Source of the DNA: Steroidobacter gossypii
Lineage (GTDB): Bacteria; Pseudomonadota; Gammaproteobacteria; Steroidobacterales; Steroidobacteraceae
DNA length: 64,000 bases
Direction: 5' to 3'
Assembly: GCF_016801985.1 (NCBI RefSeq)
Contig: NZ_JAEVLS010000003.1
Span: 1-64,000, forward strand
Shown: piece by piece, positions 28,298 to 37,465 of the stretch
Numbering within the stretch: position 1 is the stretch's first letter
How the letters are laid out: every line of letters starts with the position of its first letter
Notes under the pieces: model-generated
Database searches by the model: none
Seen by the model: only the letters and a program-made list of their open reading frames with translations
What the model was told of the DNA's origin: nothing
Made by a program: the position numbers and the translations under genes

Positions 28298-30712
28298 ATG
28301 CCGCAGAGATTCTTGCCGCTAGTCGCTCTTACTTTCTGTGCTTCAGTCTCGCTTGCGGCGCAGGCCCAACAGGCCGCGGCGGGCGGCGTTCGCGGACGCG
28401 TCGTGGATTCGGTGACTGGACGGGCGGTGCCCATGGCCACTGTACACCTCATGCGCAATCAGCGGGTTCAGGGCACGGTTGAAGCCGATAGCGCCGGAGA
28501 GTTTTCGTTCGATCAGGTGCCGGAAGGCGTGTACTCGGTCGAGGTGGAAGAGCAGGGCTACGTGAAAGCCGTGCAGGCGGACGTACGAGTCGTGCTTCGC
28601 AGAGTGGCTGCCGTCGAATTCGCGCTGGTGCGCGGGAGCGATGAGATGCTTGCCGAAGTGGTTGTCTCGGCGCGCGCGACAGCTGGGGATCCGCGGGCGA
28701 CGCCGAACACCGTGCAGCTGGAGCGTGAAGAGATACGACGCAATCCCGGCAGCGCGGGCGACGTGTTCCGAGCGCTCGACGTTCTGCCGGGCGTCGTCTC
28801 TACGGGTGAGTTCTCGAGCTTCACCGTGCGCGGCAACGGGCCGCGGGACAACCTGATCCTGATCGATGGCATTCCTTTCGATAAGGTTGCGCATTTCGAT
28901 GAGTCGTTCGGGGAGCAGGAAGCCGTGGATGGCGGCGGACGATATTCCATCTTCGCGCCGAACATCATCGGCAGCGCCAGGTTTTCTCCGGGCGGCTGGC
29001 GGGCGGCCGAGGGCGGCAGGAATGGTTCGTTGCTGGAGTTGCAGATCGCGGACGGCAATCCCGTGAGCTCCACGGCGGGCGCACGCGTCGACATTATTGG
29101 AGTGGAGGCGGACTACGACGGGCCGAGCTACGTGGCCGATAACACGAGCTTGCTGCTTTCGGCGCGTCAGTTCGATTTCAGCAACTTGTTCGAAGCGATA
29201 GATGAGAAGGACATCGGCACGCAGCGCCTGACCGATTTCATCGTTAAGTCCGTCACCGACCTGAACGACGATCATCGCCTCGAACTGCTGGCCATTCACG
29301 CAGGCGAGGATTCCAAGCGAACGGTCGAGAATGCGCTCGAGTCCGAAAACTTCGAGGACGTGGGGCTCGAGGACTCGAAGCAGGACAGCACATTGTTTGG
29401 CGTGACGTGGCGGTGGTCTCCCGGCGAGGTCGCACAGTTTCGCAATACGTTCTATTACCGCAACAGCGATACGACAGGCACGGAGGGCGAGGCATATCCG
29501 GATCTCGCGGGTCCCGACCCGACACCTGCGACGACGCCGGTGCGCGAGAATATTCTGCGCATCAAGGAGCGTGAAACAGAGATCGGCTGGCGCAGCGATT
29601 TCAGTACGTTGCTCGGCTCGGATGGACTCTTTTCGGCCGGCGCGCGGGTCGCTCGCGTGGATCTCGACTTCGACCGTCGTCTCTCCGGCGACTGGACACG
29701 GTATGTGTACGAACAGTCGGACTTTCGCCCCGACCCGGCACAACATTACATCGTGCTCACGCCCGAGGAATACGACTCGACGTTGAGCGCAGCGGAGACG
29801 CAGATCGCCGCGTATGCCGACTACGCCTGGACGCTCGGCGATTTCACATGGACGCCCGGAATGCGCTACGAGCGCGATGGGTTTTCCGGAAAGTCCGTCG
29901 TCGCCCCGCGCCTGCTGTTGAGCTGGCAACCCGATGCGGTCACCCGAGTGTGGACCGGAGGTGGCGTGTACTATCAAGCGCCGCGTTATCTTGATATCGC
30001 GGCCGATCCATCCAATCTCGATCTGAAGAGCGAGCGCTCCACGCAGTGGGTGCTGGGCTATTCCCGGCACCTGCGCGATGATCTGCGTTTTTCGGCCGAA
30101 GGGTACTATCAGAAGCTCGACGATCTGATCGTGTTCGACGATCGGACCACGAACGCCGCAGCCAACATCGGCGAGGGGTCCGCGACGGGTGTGGATCTGA
30201 TGCTTGCCAAGCGCATGAGCCGAGGCTGGAGCGCTTCGGCGACCTATTCCTACTCGCGCGCCCGCCGCGATGACAAGCTCGGCGAAGGCGAATATGCGTC
30301 GGATTGGGATCGGCCGCATGCGTTCGGTATCGTCGGCGTCTGGCAGGCGAGCGATCGATGGACATTCTCGGCGAAATGGAAATATGCTTCGGGCCGGCCC
30401 ACCGATGCGTTCGTCGTACACAGCGACGTCTTGGGTGGCGCAGGCCCCGTGCGGTACTCGAAGGAGCTGACGCGCACCAACGCCGAGCGTCTGCCTGCCT
30501 ATCATTCGCTGAGTCTGCGCGCCGACTACCAGCGCCGCTTCGGCCCGCTGAGCCTGGTTGCTTACCTGGACATCCTGAACGTCTACGGTCGCGAGAACGC
30601 CAACGGTTATGAATGGGACGAACGTCGCGGCGTCAACATCATCGAAGGACTCGATGAGGCGCTGCCCACCATCGGACTCAGGTTCGAATACTCCTGGACG
30701 CCCGGCGAATGA
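28298..30712 (+). CDS. TonB-dependent receptor with carboxypeptidase-regulatory-like N-domain
   Basis: An 804-aa outer-membrane protein: signal peptide (about 1-24), a CarboxypepD_reg-like beta-sandwich (about 30-110; GVRGRVVDSVTGRAVPMATV), a TonB-box-like LAEVVVSA near 118-125, plug (GDVFRALDVLPGVVSTGEFS; NLILIDGIP) and barrel. Unlike receptors 1-3 it has no STN domain and no sigma/FecR pair; instead a response regulator and sensor kinase start 34 bases downstream. ATG 28298 follows AGGAAA; upstream in-frame ATGs (28268, 28175) lack a good site. Confidence 0.9.
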   Translation: MPQRFLPLVALTFCASVSLAAQAQQAAAGGVRGRVVDSVTGRAVPMATVHLMRNQRVQGTVEADSAGEFSFDQVPEGVYSVEVEEQGYVKAVQADVRVVLRRVAAVEFALVRGSDEMLAEVVVSARATAGDPRATPNTVQLEREEIRRNPGSAGDVFRALDVLPGVVSTGEFSSFTVRGNGPRDNLILIDGIPFDKVAHFDESFGEQEAVDGGGRYSIFAPNIIGSARFSPGGWRAAEGGRNGSLLELQIADGNPVSSTAGARVDIIGVEADYDGPSYVADNTSLLLSARQFDFSNLFEAIDEKDIGTQRLTDFIVKSVTDLNDDHRLELLAIHAGEDSKRTVENALESENFEDVGLEDSKQDSTLFGVTWRWSPGEVAQFRNTFYYRNSDTTGTEGEAYPDLAGPDPTPATTPVRENILRIKERETEIGWRSDFSTLLGSDGLFSAGARVARVDLDFDRRLSGDWTRYVYEQSDFRPDPAQHYIVLTPEEYDSTLSAAETQIAAYADYAWTLGDFTWTPGMRYERDGFSGKSVVAPRLLLSWQPDAVTRVWTGGGVYYQAPRYLDIAADPSNLDLKSERSTQWVLGYSRHLRDDLRFSAEGYYQKLDDLIVFDDRTTNAAANIGEGSATGVDLMLAKRMSRGWSASATYSYSRARRDDKLGEGEYASDWDRPHAFGIVGVWQASDRWTFSAKWKYASGRPTDAFVVHSDVLGGAGPVRYSKELTRTNAERLPAYHSLSLRADYQRRFGPLSLVAYLDILNVYGRENANGYEWDERRGVNIIEGLDEALPTIGLRFEYSWTPGE

Positions 30713-30746
30713 GCCGAGCGCCGAGTCTGTCCATTGAGATCGGCCA

Positions 30747-31412
30747 GTGCGATTGCTCATCATCGAAGATAACCAACGTCTCTGTCAGGCCGTCGCGGAG
30801 AGCATGCGGGCGCAAGGATTCGCAGTTGATACAGCGGCCTCGGCGACCGAGGGACTGCGGATCTGGCGAGCGGCCGACTACGATGCCGCCGTGCTCGATC
30901 TCATGCTCCCGGACGGCACCGGCCTCGGCGCGCTGAAAGAGATGCGCGACCGAGGAAACATGACACCCGTGCTGATTCTCACCGCGTTAGGTTCGATCGA
31001 GGATCGCGTGCGCGGTCTGGATTGTGGCGCGGACGACTATCTCGTCAAACCCTTCGCGATGCAGGAGCTCATCGCTCGGCTGCGCGCGCTGTTGCGGCGT
31101 CCGGGCGCGGCATTGGGTCGCATGCTGACGCTCGGTAGCGTGAAGCTCGATACGTCCGCACGCATCGCCACTGTCGCCGAGACGCAGCTCGATCTAACAC
31201 GCTCGGAGCTGATTGTGCTCGAAGCGCTGCTGCGCAATCAGGGACGCGTCATCTCGAAGGAGCGGCTTGCCGAATGCCTGTACGATTTCGAGCAGGAGCG
31301 CAGCGCGAATTCGGTGGAGACGCACGTGCACAGGTTGCGCAAGAAGCTCGCAGCCGCGGGCGCTGATGTGTCGCTCCGGACTTTGCGCGGTCTGGGCTAT
31401 CTTGCCTCCTGA
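30747..31412 (+). CDS. OmpR-family two-component response regulator
   Basis: A 221-aa regulator with receiver domain (LLIIEDN, phospho-acceptor D51 in VLDLMLPDG, K101 in YLVKPF) and a winged-helix DNA-binding domain (LTRSELIVLEALLRNQGRVI; VETHVHRLRKKL). The start is GTG, 34 bases after the receptor stop. It resembles the QseB/PmrA group. Together with the kinase downstream it probably controls the receptor gene or a nearby envelope function. Confidence 0.92.
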   Translation: MRLLIIEDNQRLCQAVAESMRAQGFAVDTAASATEGLRIWRAADYDAAVLDLMLPDGTGLGALKEMRDRGNMTPVLILTALGSIEDRVRGLDCGADDYLVKPFAMQELIARLRALLRRPGAALGRMLTLGSVKLDTSARIATVAETQLDLTRSELIVLEALLRNQGRVISKERLAECLYDFEQERSANSVETHVHRLRKKLAAAGADVSLRTLRGLGYLAS

Positions 31413-31422
31413 TCGCGGCTCG

Positions 31423-32778
31423 ATGCGTGCCCCGTCTCTACTTCGAGCACTCGTCGTTCGACTGACCATCGTGGTCGGGCTGGCGCTGGCCGGTAGCTAT
31501 GTGTTGTTGTATTCCGAATTTCGCGACGGGCTGATGGGTCTGGAAGGCCAGAGCATTGCCATCCAGGTGCAGGACCTGCGAGCGTCGATCGTGTCGGGAA
31601 CGTGCCCACCGCGTCTCGAGTTGCCACCGTCCCTGCAAGAGTTCTACGCACAACCGGATACATTAAACGGTTATCAATTGCTGAGCGCGGATGGCACGGT
31701 GCTGCAGTCGGGCGGTTTCTCTGCTCCTTTTTTGCCACTGCCAGCCGCTAAAAGCGCTGGGCAGGTCATCATGCAGCGGGAATCGGATGCGTCGTCGGGC
31801 AACAGCATCATGGCTGCCGCGCTCGAACTCGATGATCCTCACGGCCGATATTGGGTGCGTGTGGTGCGGAATCTCGAGGATGCGGAGAGCCTGGTCGCCC
31901 AGCTCATGCTCGGCGCGTTGGACGAGCTGTATTGGCCGATTGCCCTGCTGCTGATCGCCGTGGTCAGCGTTGTGGTCGTGACGGTGCTGTCATCGCTTCG
32001 CTCCTTGCGTGCCGTCTCGCATCAGGCCTCGATGTTGTCGCTACATCGTTTGGACGAGCGGTTGCATGCCAAAAACCTTCCTCGGGAGCTCGTTCCGCTG
32101 GTTCAGGCAGTCAACGCCTCGCTCGATCGGCTCGAAGCGGACTATCGCGTGCAGAGGGAATTTACCGCCAACGCGGCGCATGAGCTGCGTACCCCGCTTG
32201 CGACGTTGCGAGCACGGCTCGAATCCCGCTTTTCGGCGCAGCAGCTGGGCGATGTTGCGTTCGAGATCGACCAGCTCGCGCGGCTCGTCGAGCAGCTGCT
32301 CTGCCTTGCGCGCCTCGATTCGCAGGAACAGTTTCAGTTTGCCGCGTTCGACGCTCATGCCGTTGCGCTGGACGTGGCTCGGGAGCTGGCGCCTGTTGCT
32401 CTCGAATCGGAGCACTACGTGACCGCCACGACGCCCGACGCTTCCGTGCCCGCGCACGGGAATGCAACACTGACGCGCCTGGTCTTTCGCAATCTGATCG
32501 AGAACGCGATTCAGTACACCCCGGCCGGCACGTCGATCACGCTGTCCGCTGATTCTGGGGCTGTGATCATTGCCGATGATGGGCCCGGAATCGCTGCGCA
32601 TGCCGCTGCGTCCCTGTTTGAGCGGTTCCGCCGCGGTCCCAATGCCTCAGGCCCCGGCGCGGGCTTGGGGCTCGCAATCGCGAAGTGCATCATGGAGCGG
32701 CAAGGCGGACGCCTGTCGCTCGACGCGAATGCGGCCCGCGGGGCGCGTTTCGTGATGGAGTTTCCCGAGCCTATGTAA
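31423..32778 (+). CDS. Sensor histidine kinase
   Basis: A 451-aa inner-membrane kinase. Two membrane helices (about 8-30 and 169-192) flank a periplasmic sensor of about 140 residues; HAMP-like linker, HisKA (FTANAAHELRTPLATLRA, H253) and HATPase (NLIENAIQYTP; DDGPGIA; GAGLGLAIAK) follow. It begins 10 bases after the regulator stop; the frame is open from 31213, but ATG 31423 gives the first membrane helix directly. The sensor region has no recognised domain, so the signal is unknown. Confidence 0.92.
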   Translation: MRAPSLLRALVVRLTIVVGLALAGSYVLLYSEFRDGLMGLEGQSIAIQVQDLRASIVSGTCPPRLELPPSLQEFYAQPDTLNGYQLLSADGTVLQSGGFSAPFLPLPAAKSAGQVIMQRESDASSGNSIMAAALELDDPHGRYWVRVVRNLEDAESLVAQLMLGALDELYWPIALLLIAVVSVVVVTVLSSLRSLRAVSHQASMLSLHRLDERLHAKNLPRELVPLVQAVNASLDRLEADYRVQREFTANAAHELRTPLATLRARLESRFSAQQLGDVAFEIDQLARLVEQLLCLARLDSQEQFQFAAFDAHAVALDVARELAPVALESEHYVTATTPDASVPAHGNATLTRLVFRNLIENAIQYTPAGTSITLSADSGAVIIADDGPGIAAHAAASLFERFRRGPNASGPGAGLGLAIAKCIMERQGGRLSLDANAARGARFVMEFPEPM

Positions 32779-33155
32779 GTCACGCGTTGCTCGGCGCGCA
32801 CGGGTCAGTCGATCGATGCTCAGGCGGAGGTTGGATTGGTACACTTTCCCGGCGCAGAGGCCATTCGACGGAGCCTCGACGAATTACGGCTGCGTGGCGA
32901 TCGAGCCGTCGCATACACAGGCATCATAAAAAGCAAAAGTCACAGATATCACGTACGAGCCGGATTCCGTACGACGATTCGATCGAGTAATCAAATGGTT
33001 GGCGAGTGATCTCTTTGTTCGCCCTTCACGAGCGCAGAGGTAGAGCATCTGATGCGTCGTTACTTGGTTGAATCCACAAATCTTCGGGTTGAGGAGCGTG
33101 ATCCTCTTATGGGATTTATAGTGAGATCTATAAAGCGCCTGCATTTCGCATCAGC
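32779..33155. other. Region without recognised gene
   Basis: It is more AT-rich than its neighbours and holds only short unsupported frames. It may include the 5' flank of the degraded transposase that starts around 33156. I see no clear terminal inverted repeat. Confidence 0.4.
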
Positions 33156-33423
33156 GCCGCGCGTAAGTCGCAACGAATGGCAGAAGAGAATCCTGTGTGG
33201 GGTCGGGAGCGGATTCCGAACGAGCTGCTACTGAAGATCGGTCATCGAGTGTCGCCGCGCACGGTGGCGAAGTACATGCCACGACCGGTGGCTCGGGCGA
33301 GGCCAGCGCTGGTCGACCTTCCTTCGTAACCACGCGCGGGGTGTTATCGCCTGCGATTTCCTTGTAGCGGTGACGAGCACGTTCCGAGTGCTGTACGTGC
33401 TCGTTGTCATCGAACACGCATGA
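33156..33423 (+). pseudogene. Degraded rve (DDE integrase-core) transposase
   Basis: Two out-of-frame blocks read as part of an rve-family transposase: ENPVWGRERIPNELLLKIGH and SPRTVAKYMPRP in one frame (33156 to about 33285), then GQRWSTFLRNHARG, IACDFL and LYVLVVIEHA in a frame shifted by one (33301-33423), ended by TGA. These correspond to the WG.ERI helix-turn-helix and the first catalytic Asp (ACDF) region of the family. The second and third acidic residues and the rest of the core are missing. It is clearly non-functional and marks an old insertion. Confidence 0.75.
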
Positions 33424-33652
33424 ACGCAATGTTCAATGAACGGCTGGACCTGATCGACCCCTAGTTGGCTCACGCAAGTGGCGACTGTGTCGGAACGCAC
33501 GTACGTCCCATCGTCGCGTGCGTTTCAAGCCGACGCCGCCGTTCATCGGGATGATCTTTGTCGTCTCGCAATACTCAGACAAATATTTGACAACGGCGGC
33601 GCCAAGGTGGAGAGTCACTCCAGCTACGGAGCCTAAGGACGGGGATTCCGCT

Positions 33653-35089
33653 ATGAAATGGCAAGCTCTCATCTGCAGCATGGTGCTCAGTGTGGGCACG
33701 TTCTTCGCCAACGCCGCTGCTGCCATCACGTTGACCGGCAACATCAATTCGCACGACCCGGCCGGCCTGATCAAGGAGGGCGGCACTTACTATCATTTCA
33801 CCACGGGCGCCGGCATCTGGTACTCGTATTCGACAAACCTGACGCACTGGACAGCTGGCCCTGCCACCGTGTTCCCCAGCGGCCAATGGCCCAGTTGGAT
33901 CAACTCCGCGGTCCCCGGTTTCGCCGGCCAGTTCTGGGCACCCGATGTGATCTATATGAACGGGTACTACTATTTGTACTACTCGGCCTCCACCTTCGGT
34001 TCTTCGCGCTCCGCCATCGGCGTGACCCGCACCGCTTCGCTGACGAGCCCAAATTGGCAGGATCAGGGTGTGGTGGTGCAGTCCAATGGCTCCAGCAACG
34101 CCATCAACGCCATCGATCCGGCGCTGTTCACCGATACGAATGGCAACGTGTACCTGTCGTATGGCTCTTGGTTTGGCGGCATCGCCGTCGTGCAGATCAA
34201 CAAGTCCACCGGCAAAATCGTCAGTGGAGCCACGCCGACGAAGATTGCCGGCGGAAACGGCGCCGACTGGGAAGCGCCTTACATCGTCAAAGCAGGCAAT
34301 TACTATTATCTGTTCGTGAACCGCGGCAGCTGCTGCCAAGGCATGAATAGCACCTATCGCATTGTCGTTGGCCGCGCGACCAGCATTACCGGCCCGTACC
34401 TCAACCAGAGCGGCGGCAATTTAAACAGCACCGACGGCACCACTGTGCTCGCCACTTCCGGCAAGTACATCGGTCCCGGCCACTTCGGCCTGCTGCGGGA
34501 AGGAAGCTGCAACTACGTCTCTACGCACTACTACGATGGCAGCAATAACGGCAACCCCAAGCTCGACATCCTCAGTCTCACTTTTTCCAACGGCTGGCCG
34601 ACGCTGACCCGTAACTTCACGGTGGGCGCGTGCGCGACTGGCACGGGTCCGATCGCCGACGGTACCTACAGGTTGACCAACAAGAACTCGAACCTTTCCT
34701 GGGATTCCTGGGGCTGCAGCGGTAACGCGGGCGAGGCGGTAGCCCAGGGCGCCTACAACAGCTACAACTGCCAGAAGTGGCATCTCAGCAGTGACAGCAG
34801 CGGCACGTATCGGATCAAGAGCCACATCAATAATAACAGCGCGGAGACTACCGGCTGCGCCCAGTATGCGGGAGCGCTACTCCAGCTCGGGGCCTACTCG
34901 GGAGCGGCATGCGAGCGATTCATTCTCATGCCGACAGGAGACGGGGACGGTAGCTACTACATCGCGCTTGCTGGCGGTGGCAGGCGTGTCGGCGTACCGC
35001 AGTTCTCGGGCAGCGGGCAGCAGCTGCAGTTGCAGGATCCGGCCAGTGACCTCTGGCAGAAGTGGTTCATCGTCGCGGTCTCTCCCTGA
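33653..35089 (+). CDS. Secreted GH43 endo-arabinanase with ricin-type (CBM13) lectin domain
   Basis: A 478-aa secreted glycosidase. Signal peptide (about 1-24) is followed by a GH43 five-bladed propeller (about 30-325) with the expected acidic residues: D35 (SHDPAG, base), D155 (AIDPAL) and E208 (DWEAPY, acid). The whole is closest to arabinan endo-1,5-alpha-arabinosidases. Residues of about 335-478 form a ricin-B-like lectin domain (GTYRLTNKNSNLSWDSWGCSG; QKWHLS; QKWFIV). ATG 33653 follows GACGGGGA. Several CxxC-like Cys pairs (SCCQG) suit periplasmic or extracellular folding. It lies alone, after a transposase relic. Confidence 0.88.
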   Translation: MKWQALICSMVLSVGTFFANAAAAITLTGNINSHDPAGLIKEGGTYYHFTTGAGIWYSYSTNLTHWTAGPATVFPSGQWPSWINSAVPGFAGQFWAPDVIYMNGYYYLYYSASTFGSSRSAIGVTRTASLTSPNWQDQGVVVQSNGSSNAINAIDPALFTDTNGNVYLSYGSWFGGIAVVQINKSTGKIVSGATPTKIAGGNGADWEAPYIVKAGNYYYLFVNRGSCCQGMNSTYRIVVGRATSITGPYLNQSGGNLNSTDGTTVLATSGKYIGPGHFGLLREGSCNYVSTHYYDGSNNGNPKLDILSLTFSNGWPTLTRNFTVGACATGTGPIADGTYRLTNKNSNLSWDSWGCSGNAGEAVAQGAYNSYNCQKWHLSSDSSGTYRIKSHINNNSAETTGCAQYAGALLQLGAYSGAACERFILMPTGDGDGSYYIALAGGGRRVGVPQFSGSGQQLQLQDPASDLWQKWFIVAVSP

Positions 35090-35553
35090 TGAGCGGGAAT
35101 CAATTGCCGGGAACATGAGCTGGTTGTCGTTGGACCGGCTTCGCCCCGAGGGTCGTTTCGCTCGTTGAAGCACCGATTCGCTAGCAATCGAGCAGGTTAT
35201 TCGGACCGTACGCGCACCTGCTGCGCGGATTGCGACGCAATCTTCGGCCGGTTTGGACGAGTCCACCCGCGGCTCCGGGTGTCGCGTTAACGCGCGTCGG
35301 ACAGGGGCTGCAGTGCCGCGGCAATCTTCGATGTGGATGCGACGCCTCGCGTTCGAATTTTCCGCTCACGCCCGTGCGCCTGGGATGGAGGGATCGGATG
35401 CATGGATCTCGGCGCGCTCCGGCGCTTCGATCCGGACCGCTGGCGACCCTAGGCGCCGACCTGCATCGTGGTCGACTACGCCATCCAGGCGCCCGCAGGC
35501 CCGAGCCCGAGAACCCGCAAGCGATGGTGGGTTGAGCAACGTGTCCGTGAGAT
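35090..35553. other. Region without recognised gene
   Basis: Several frames are open here on both strands because of the high GC, but none has a domain, a ribosome site or a plausible composition. No RNA gene or clear repeat was noticed. Confidence 0.45.
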
Positions 35554-35796
35554 TTAGGCTGGTTGCGAGCTCTGCGAGCCGCGAGAGAGATACACCACGC
35601 GCTCAACGGCGGTGATGCGCTTGACCAAAAAGGAGTTCAGCTTGTAGCGCTGGTAGCCGGCCGTCAGCGCATCTTGATAGGAGTCGAAAGTTCCCCCGAG
35701 ATCGTCGCCCTTGATGAGCACGAACTTCCCTTGTTGCGCGAGCAATTCCGGCAAGCGTCGGTTGTAAGTGGCGATCTCTTGTTCGAGGTCACACAT
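35554..35796 (-). CDS. Small conserved hypothetical protein, intact copy
   Basis: An 80-aa protein of unknown function, MCDLEQEIATYNRRLPELL at the start and KFVLIKGDDLGGTFDSYQDA in the middle. A short two-strand/helix fold resembling DUF5678-like small proteins is possible (low confidence). ATG 35796 follows AGGAG by 9 bases; the frame runs to 35826. It has a closely similar but C-terminally changed paralogue at 36452-36171. The aspartic-protease gene lies between them. Confidence 0.7.
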   Translation of the reverse strand: MCDLEQEIATYNRRLPELLAQQGKFVLIKGDDLGGTFDSYQDALTAGYQRYKLNSFLVKRITAVERVVYLSRGSQSSQPA

Positions 35797-35880
35797 GGCA
35801 GCGCTCCTATCCATGGTAGACCCCACGGCATGACCTCTGTGCCGACAATATTCGCAATTCAGGGTTGGGCCCTGAGCCTG

Positions 35881-36243
35881 TCAGTAGGCGAGACTGAACA
35901 GGTTGATCGGGCCGTTGTAAACGAAGATTGCCTTATCCAGCACGTCCCGACCGATGAGCCCGTGGATTCCCTGGCTGGTTAGATGCGATTCGAGAACCGG
36001 GATGGCAGGGATGATCCACGCCGGACTGTCCGCGGACGGGCCGGGGATGATCAACATCACGTCGTATTGTTTGCAATCCACCGGCGCTCCCGCTGTCGAT
36101 GACGTGTGGCATGGCACCGTTCCGGTGGTCGCCAGGCCGAGTGGGGCAAGCAAGGTGGGATCGATGACAGTTACAGAGGCGCCGGTATCGACGAGAAAAT
36201 TCCCAATGGCGGGCGGGGGTACTTCGGCGCCTTCATCTTGCAA
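35881..36243 (-). CDS. Retropepsin-like aspartic protease, probably N-terminally truncated
   Basis: A 120-aa frame with the retropepsin active-site motif FLVDTGASVTVID near residues 15-27 and the conserved IHGLIGRDVL at the C-terminus, forming one aspartic-protease half that would dimerise. Family members usually have a further 20-40 residues before the motif; here the frame starts at TTG 36243, but the preceding bases still read GRPRQQT in frame, as in the family, and then run into the neighbouring gene's sequence in a different frame. This suggests a deletion that fused the two genes, so expression is uncertain. Confidence 0.65.
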   Translation of the reverse strand: MQDEGAEVPPPAIGNFLVDTGASVTVIDPTLLAPLGLATTGTVPCHTSSTAGAPVDCKQYDVMLIIPGPSADSPAWIIPAIPVLESHLTSQGIHGLIGRDVLDKAIFVYNGPINLFSLAY

Positions 36244-36452
36244 TGTTTGCTGACGCGGCCGACCGCGGTGATCTGCTTGACCAGAAAGGAGTTCAGTTTA
36301 AAGCGCTGGTAGCCAGCCGTCGGCGCATCTTGATACGATTCGAACGTTCCCGCGACCTCGTCTCCCTTGATGAGCACGAACTTTCCTTGCTGCCCGAGCA
36401 AATCCGGTAACTGTCGCTTGTAAGTTGCGATCTCTTGTTTGAGGTCGTTCAT
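36171..36452 (-). pseudogene. Small conserved hypothetical protein, copy with foreign C-terminus
   Basis: The first about 65 residues (MNDLKQEIATYKRQLPDLL; KFVLIKGDEVAGTFESYQDA) match the gene at 35554-35796. After SFLVKQITAVGRVS the match stops, and the frame runs on through the protease sequence in a wrong frame to give a meaningless tail. A strong AGGAGGG site precedes ATG 36452, so it may still be translated. Likely a decayed copy from a deletion. Confidence 0.6.
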
Positions 36453-36730
36453 GGTGGCCCTCCTGGGTGTGACCATGCGAATTCGTGGTATCAGGTTACA
36501 CCACGAAGTGGCGACAACGTAACGAGATCCACGTAAAACCGCGATCCATGGTCTCAGCGCCCACAGAATTCACGGTTCAGGGGGCGGGCCCCCGAGAGGG
36601 ATTCAAGGCGAGGGTCGTCGATCAGGTCCGCAGCTGAAAATGTCGGACGCTTCAGTCGAGCGATAGGGATCGAAATAGTTAATTCGTAGTCGCCGCGAAG
36701 CTTATGTCGCGGAACTCGACAGGCGAGAAG

Positions 36731-36806
<76 letters not shown>

Positions 36807-36864
36807 ACGATCTTTCAAATCGTGCGCGGCGTCCAAGGCCGTTGCGGCCAGCGCCGTCTGAATT

Positions 36865-36941
36865 TGGGGTGGACGATGGGACTCGAACCCACGACGGCCG
36901 GAATCACAATCCGGGGCTCTACCAACTGAGCTACGTCCACC
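36865..36941 (-). tRNA. tRNA-His(GTG)
   Basis: The 77-base minus-strand gene has anticodon loop TTGTGAT (GTG) closed by CCGGA/TCCGG-type pairing, the extra G-1 facing C73 that marks histidine tRNAs, T-loop GGTTCGAGTCC and encoded CCA. It lies 58 bases from tRNA-Lys. Confidence 0.96.
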
Positions 36942-37070
36942 ATTGTCCACCACTCGACGTGGTTTTCCGCCTTGCCGAGCCCTGCGAGGGGCCCCGTGCT
37001 TGGCGGGGCGCAGAGTATATACGAACTCTCCGCGAACGCTAGAAGTTCGAGCACATCGAGCCGCGGAGAT

Positions 37071-37147
37071 TGGCGCGCCCGGAGGGACTCGAACCCCCGA
37101 CCACCGGCTTAGAAGGCCGATGCTCTATCCAGCTGAGCTACGGGCGC
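37071..37147 (-). tRNA. tRNA-Arg(TCT)
   Basis: Acceptor GCGCCCG with CGGGCGC, anticodon loop CTTCTAA (TCT) in stem TCGGC/GCCGG, T-loop GGTTCGAGTCC and encoded CCA. It sits between tRNA-His and tRNA-Pro on the same strand. Confidence 0.96.
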
Positions 37148-37216
37148 GTCGCGTCAGGCCGATTCCCACAGCCAGCTGGCCGGTGAGGCCGATCCGCGAA
37201 GCCAGCGGGAAGGTGA

Positions 37217-37293
37217 TGGTCGGGGCAGCAGGATTCGAACCTGCGACCCTCTGCTCCCAAAGCAGATGCGCTACCAGACTGCGCCATGCCCCG
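37217..37293 (-). tRNA. tRNA-Pro(TGG)
   Basis: Acceptor CGGGGCA with TGCCCCG, anticodon loop TTTGGGA (TGG) in perfect stem TCTGC/GCAGA, T-loop GGTTCGAATCC and encoded CCA. It is the first of the four leftward tRNA genes. Confidence 0.96.
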
Positions 37294-37465
37294 ACGGGAC
37301 GCGCATGTTACCAGCTTGCTGTCCGGGTGCTACTGAAAACGCTGGCAACCGCCCTAAATGACTGAATGAGAACGAAAATAGATCGGTGCCGGGCGTGGCG
37401 TGATGGCCCGGTCGCAGGGCAAGGGGGCACATTTATAGGTGTTGGGGCACGAATGTCAGGCGGGT

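Noticed and set aside
28343-30763. 806-codon open frame antisense to the TonB receptor
   Set aside because: It lies fully opposite a clear receptor gene, has no domain and reflects GC-rich codon bias.
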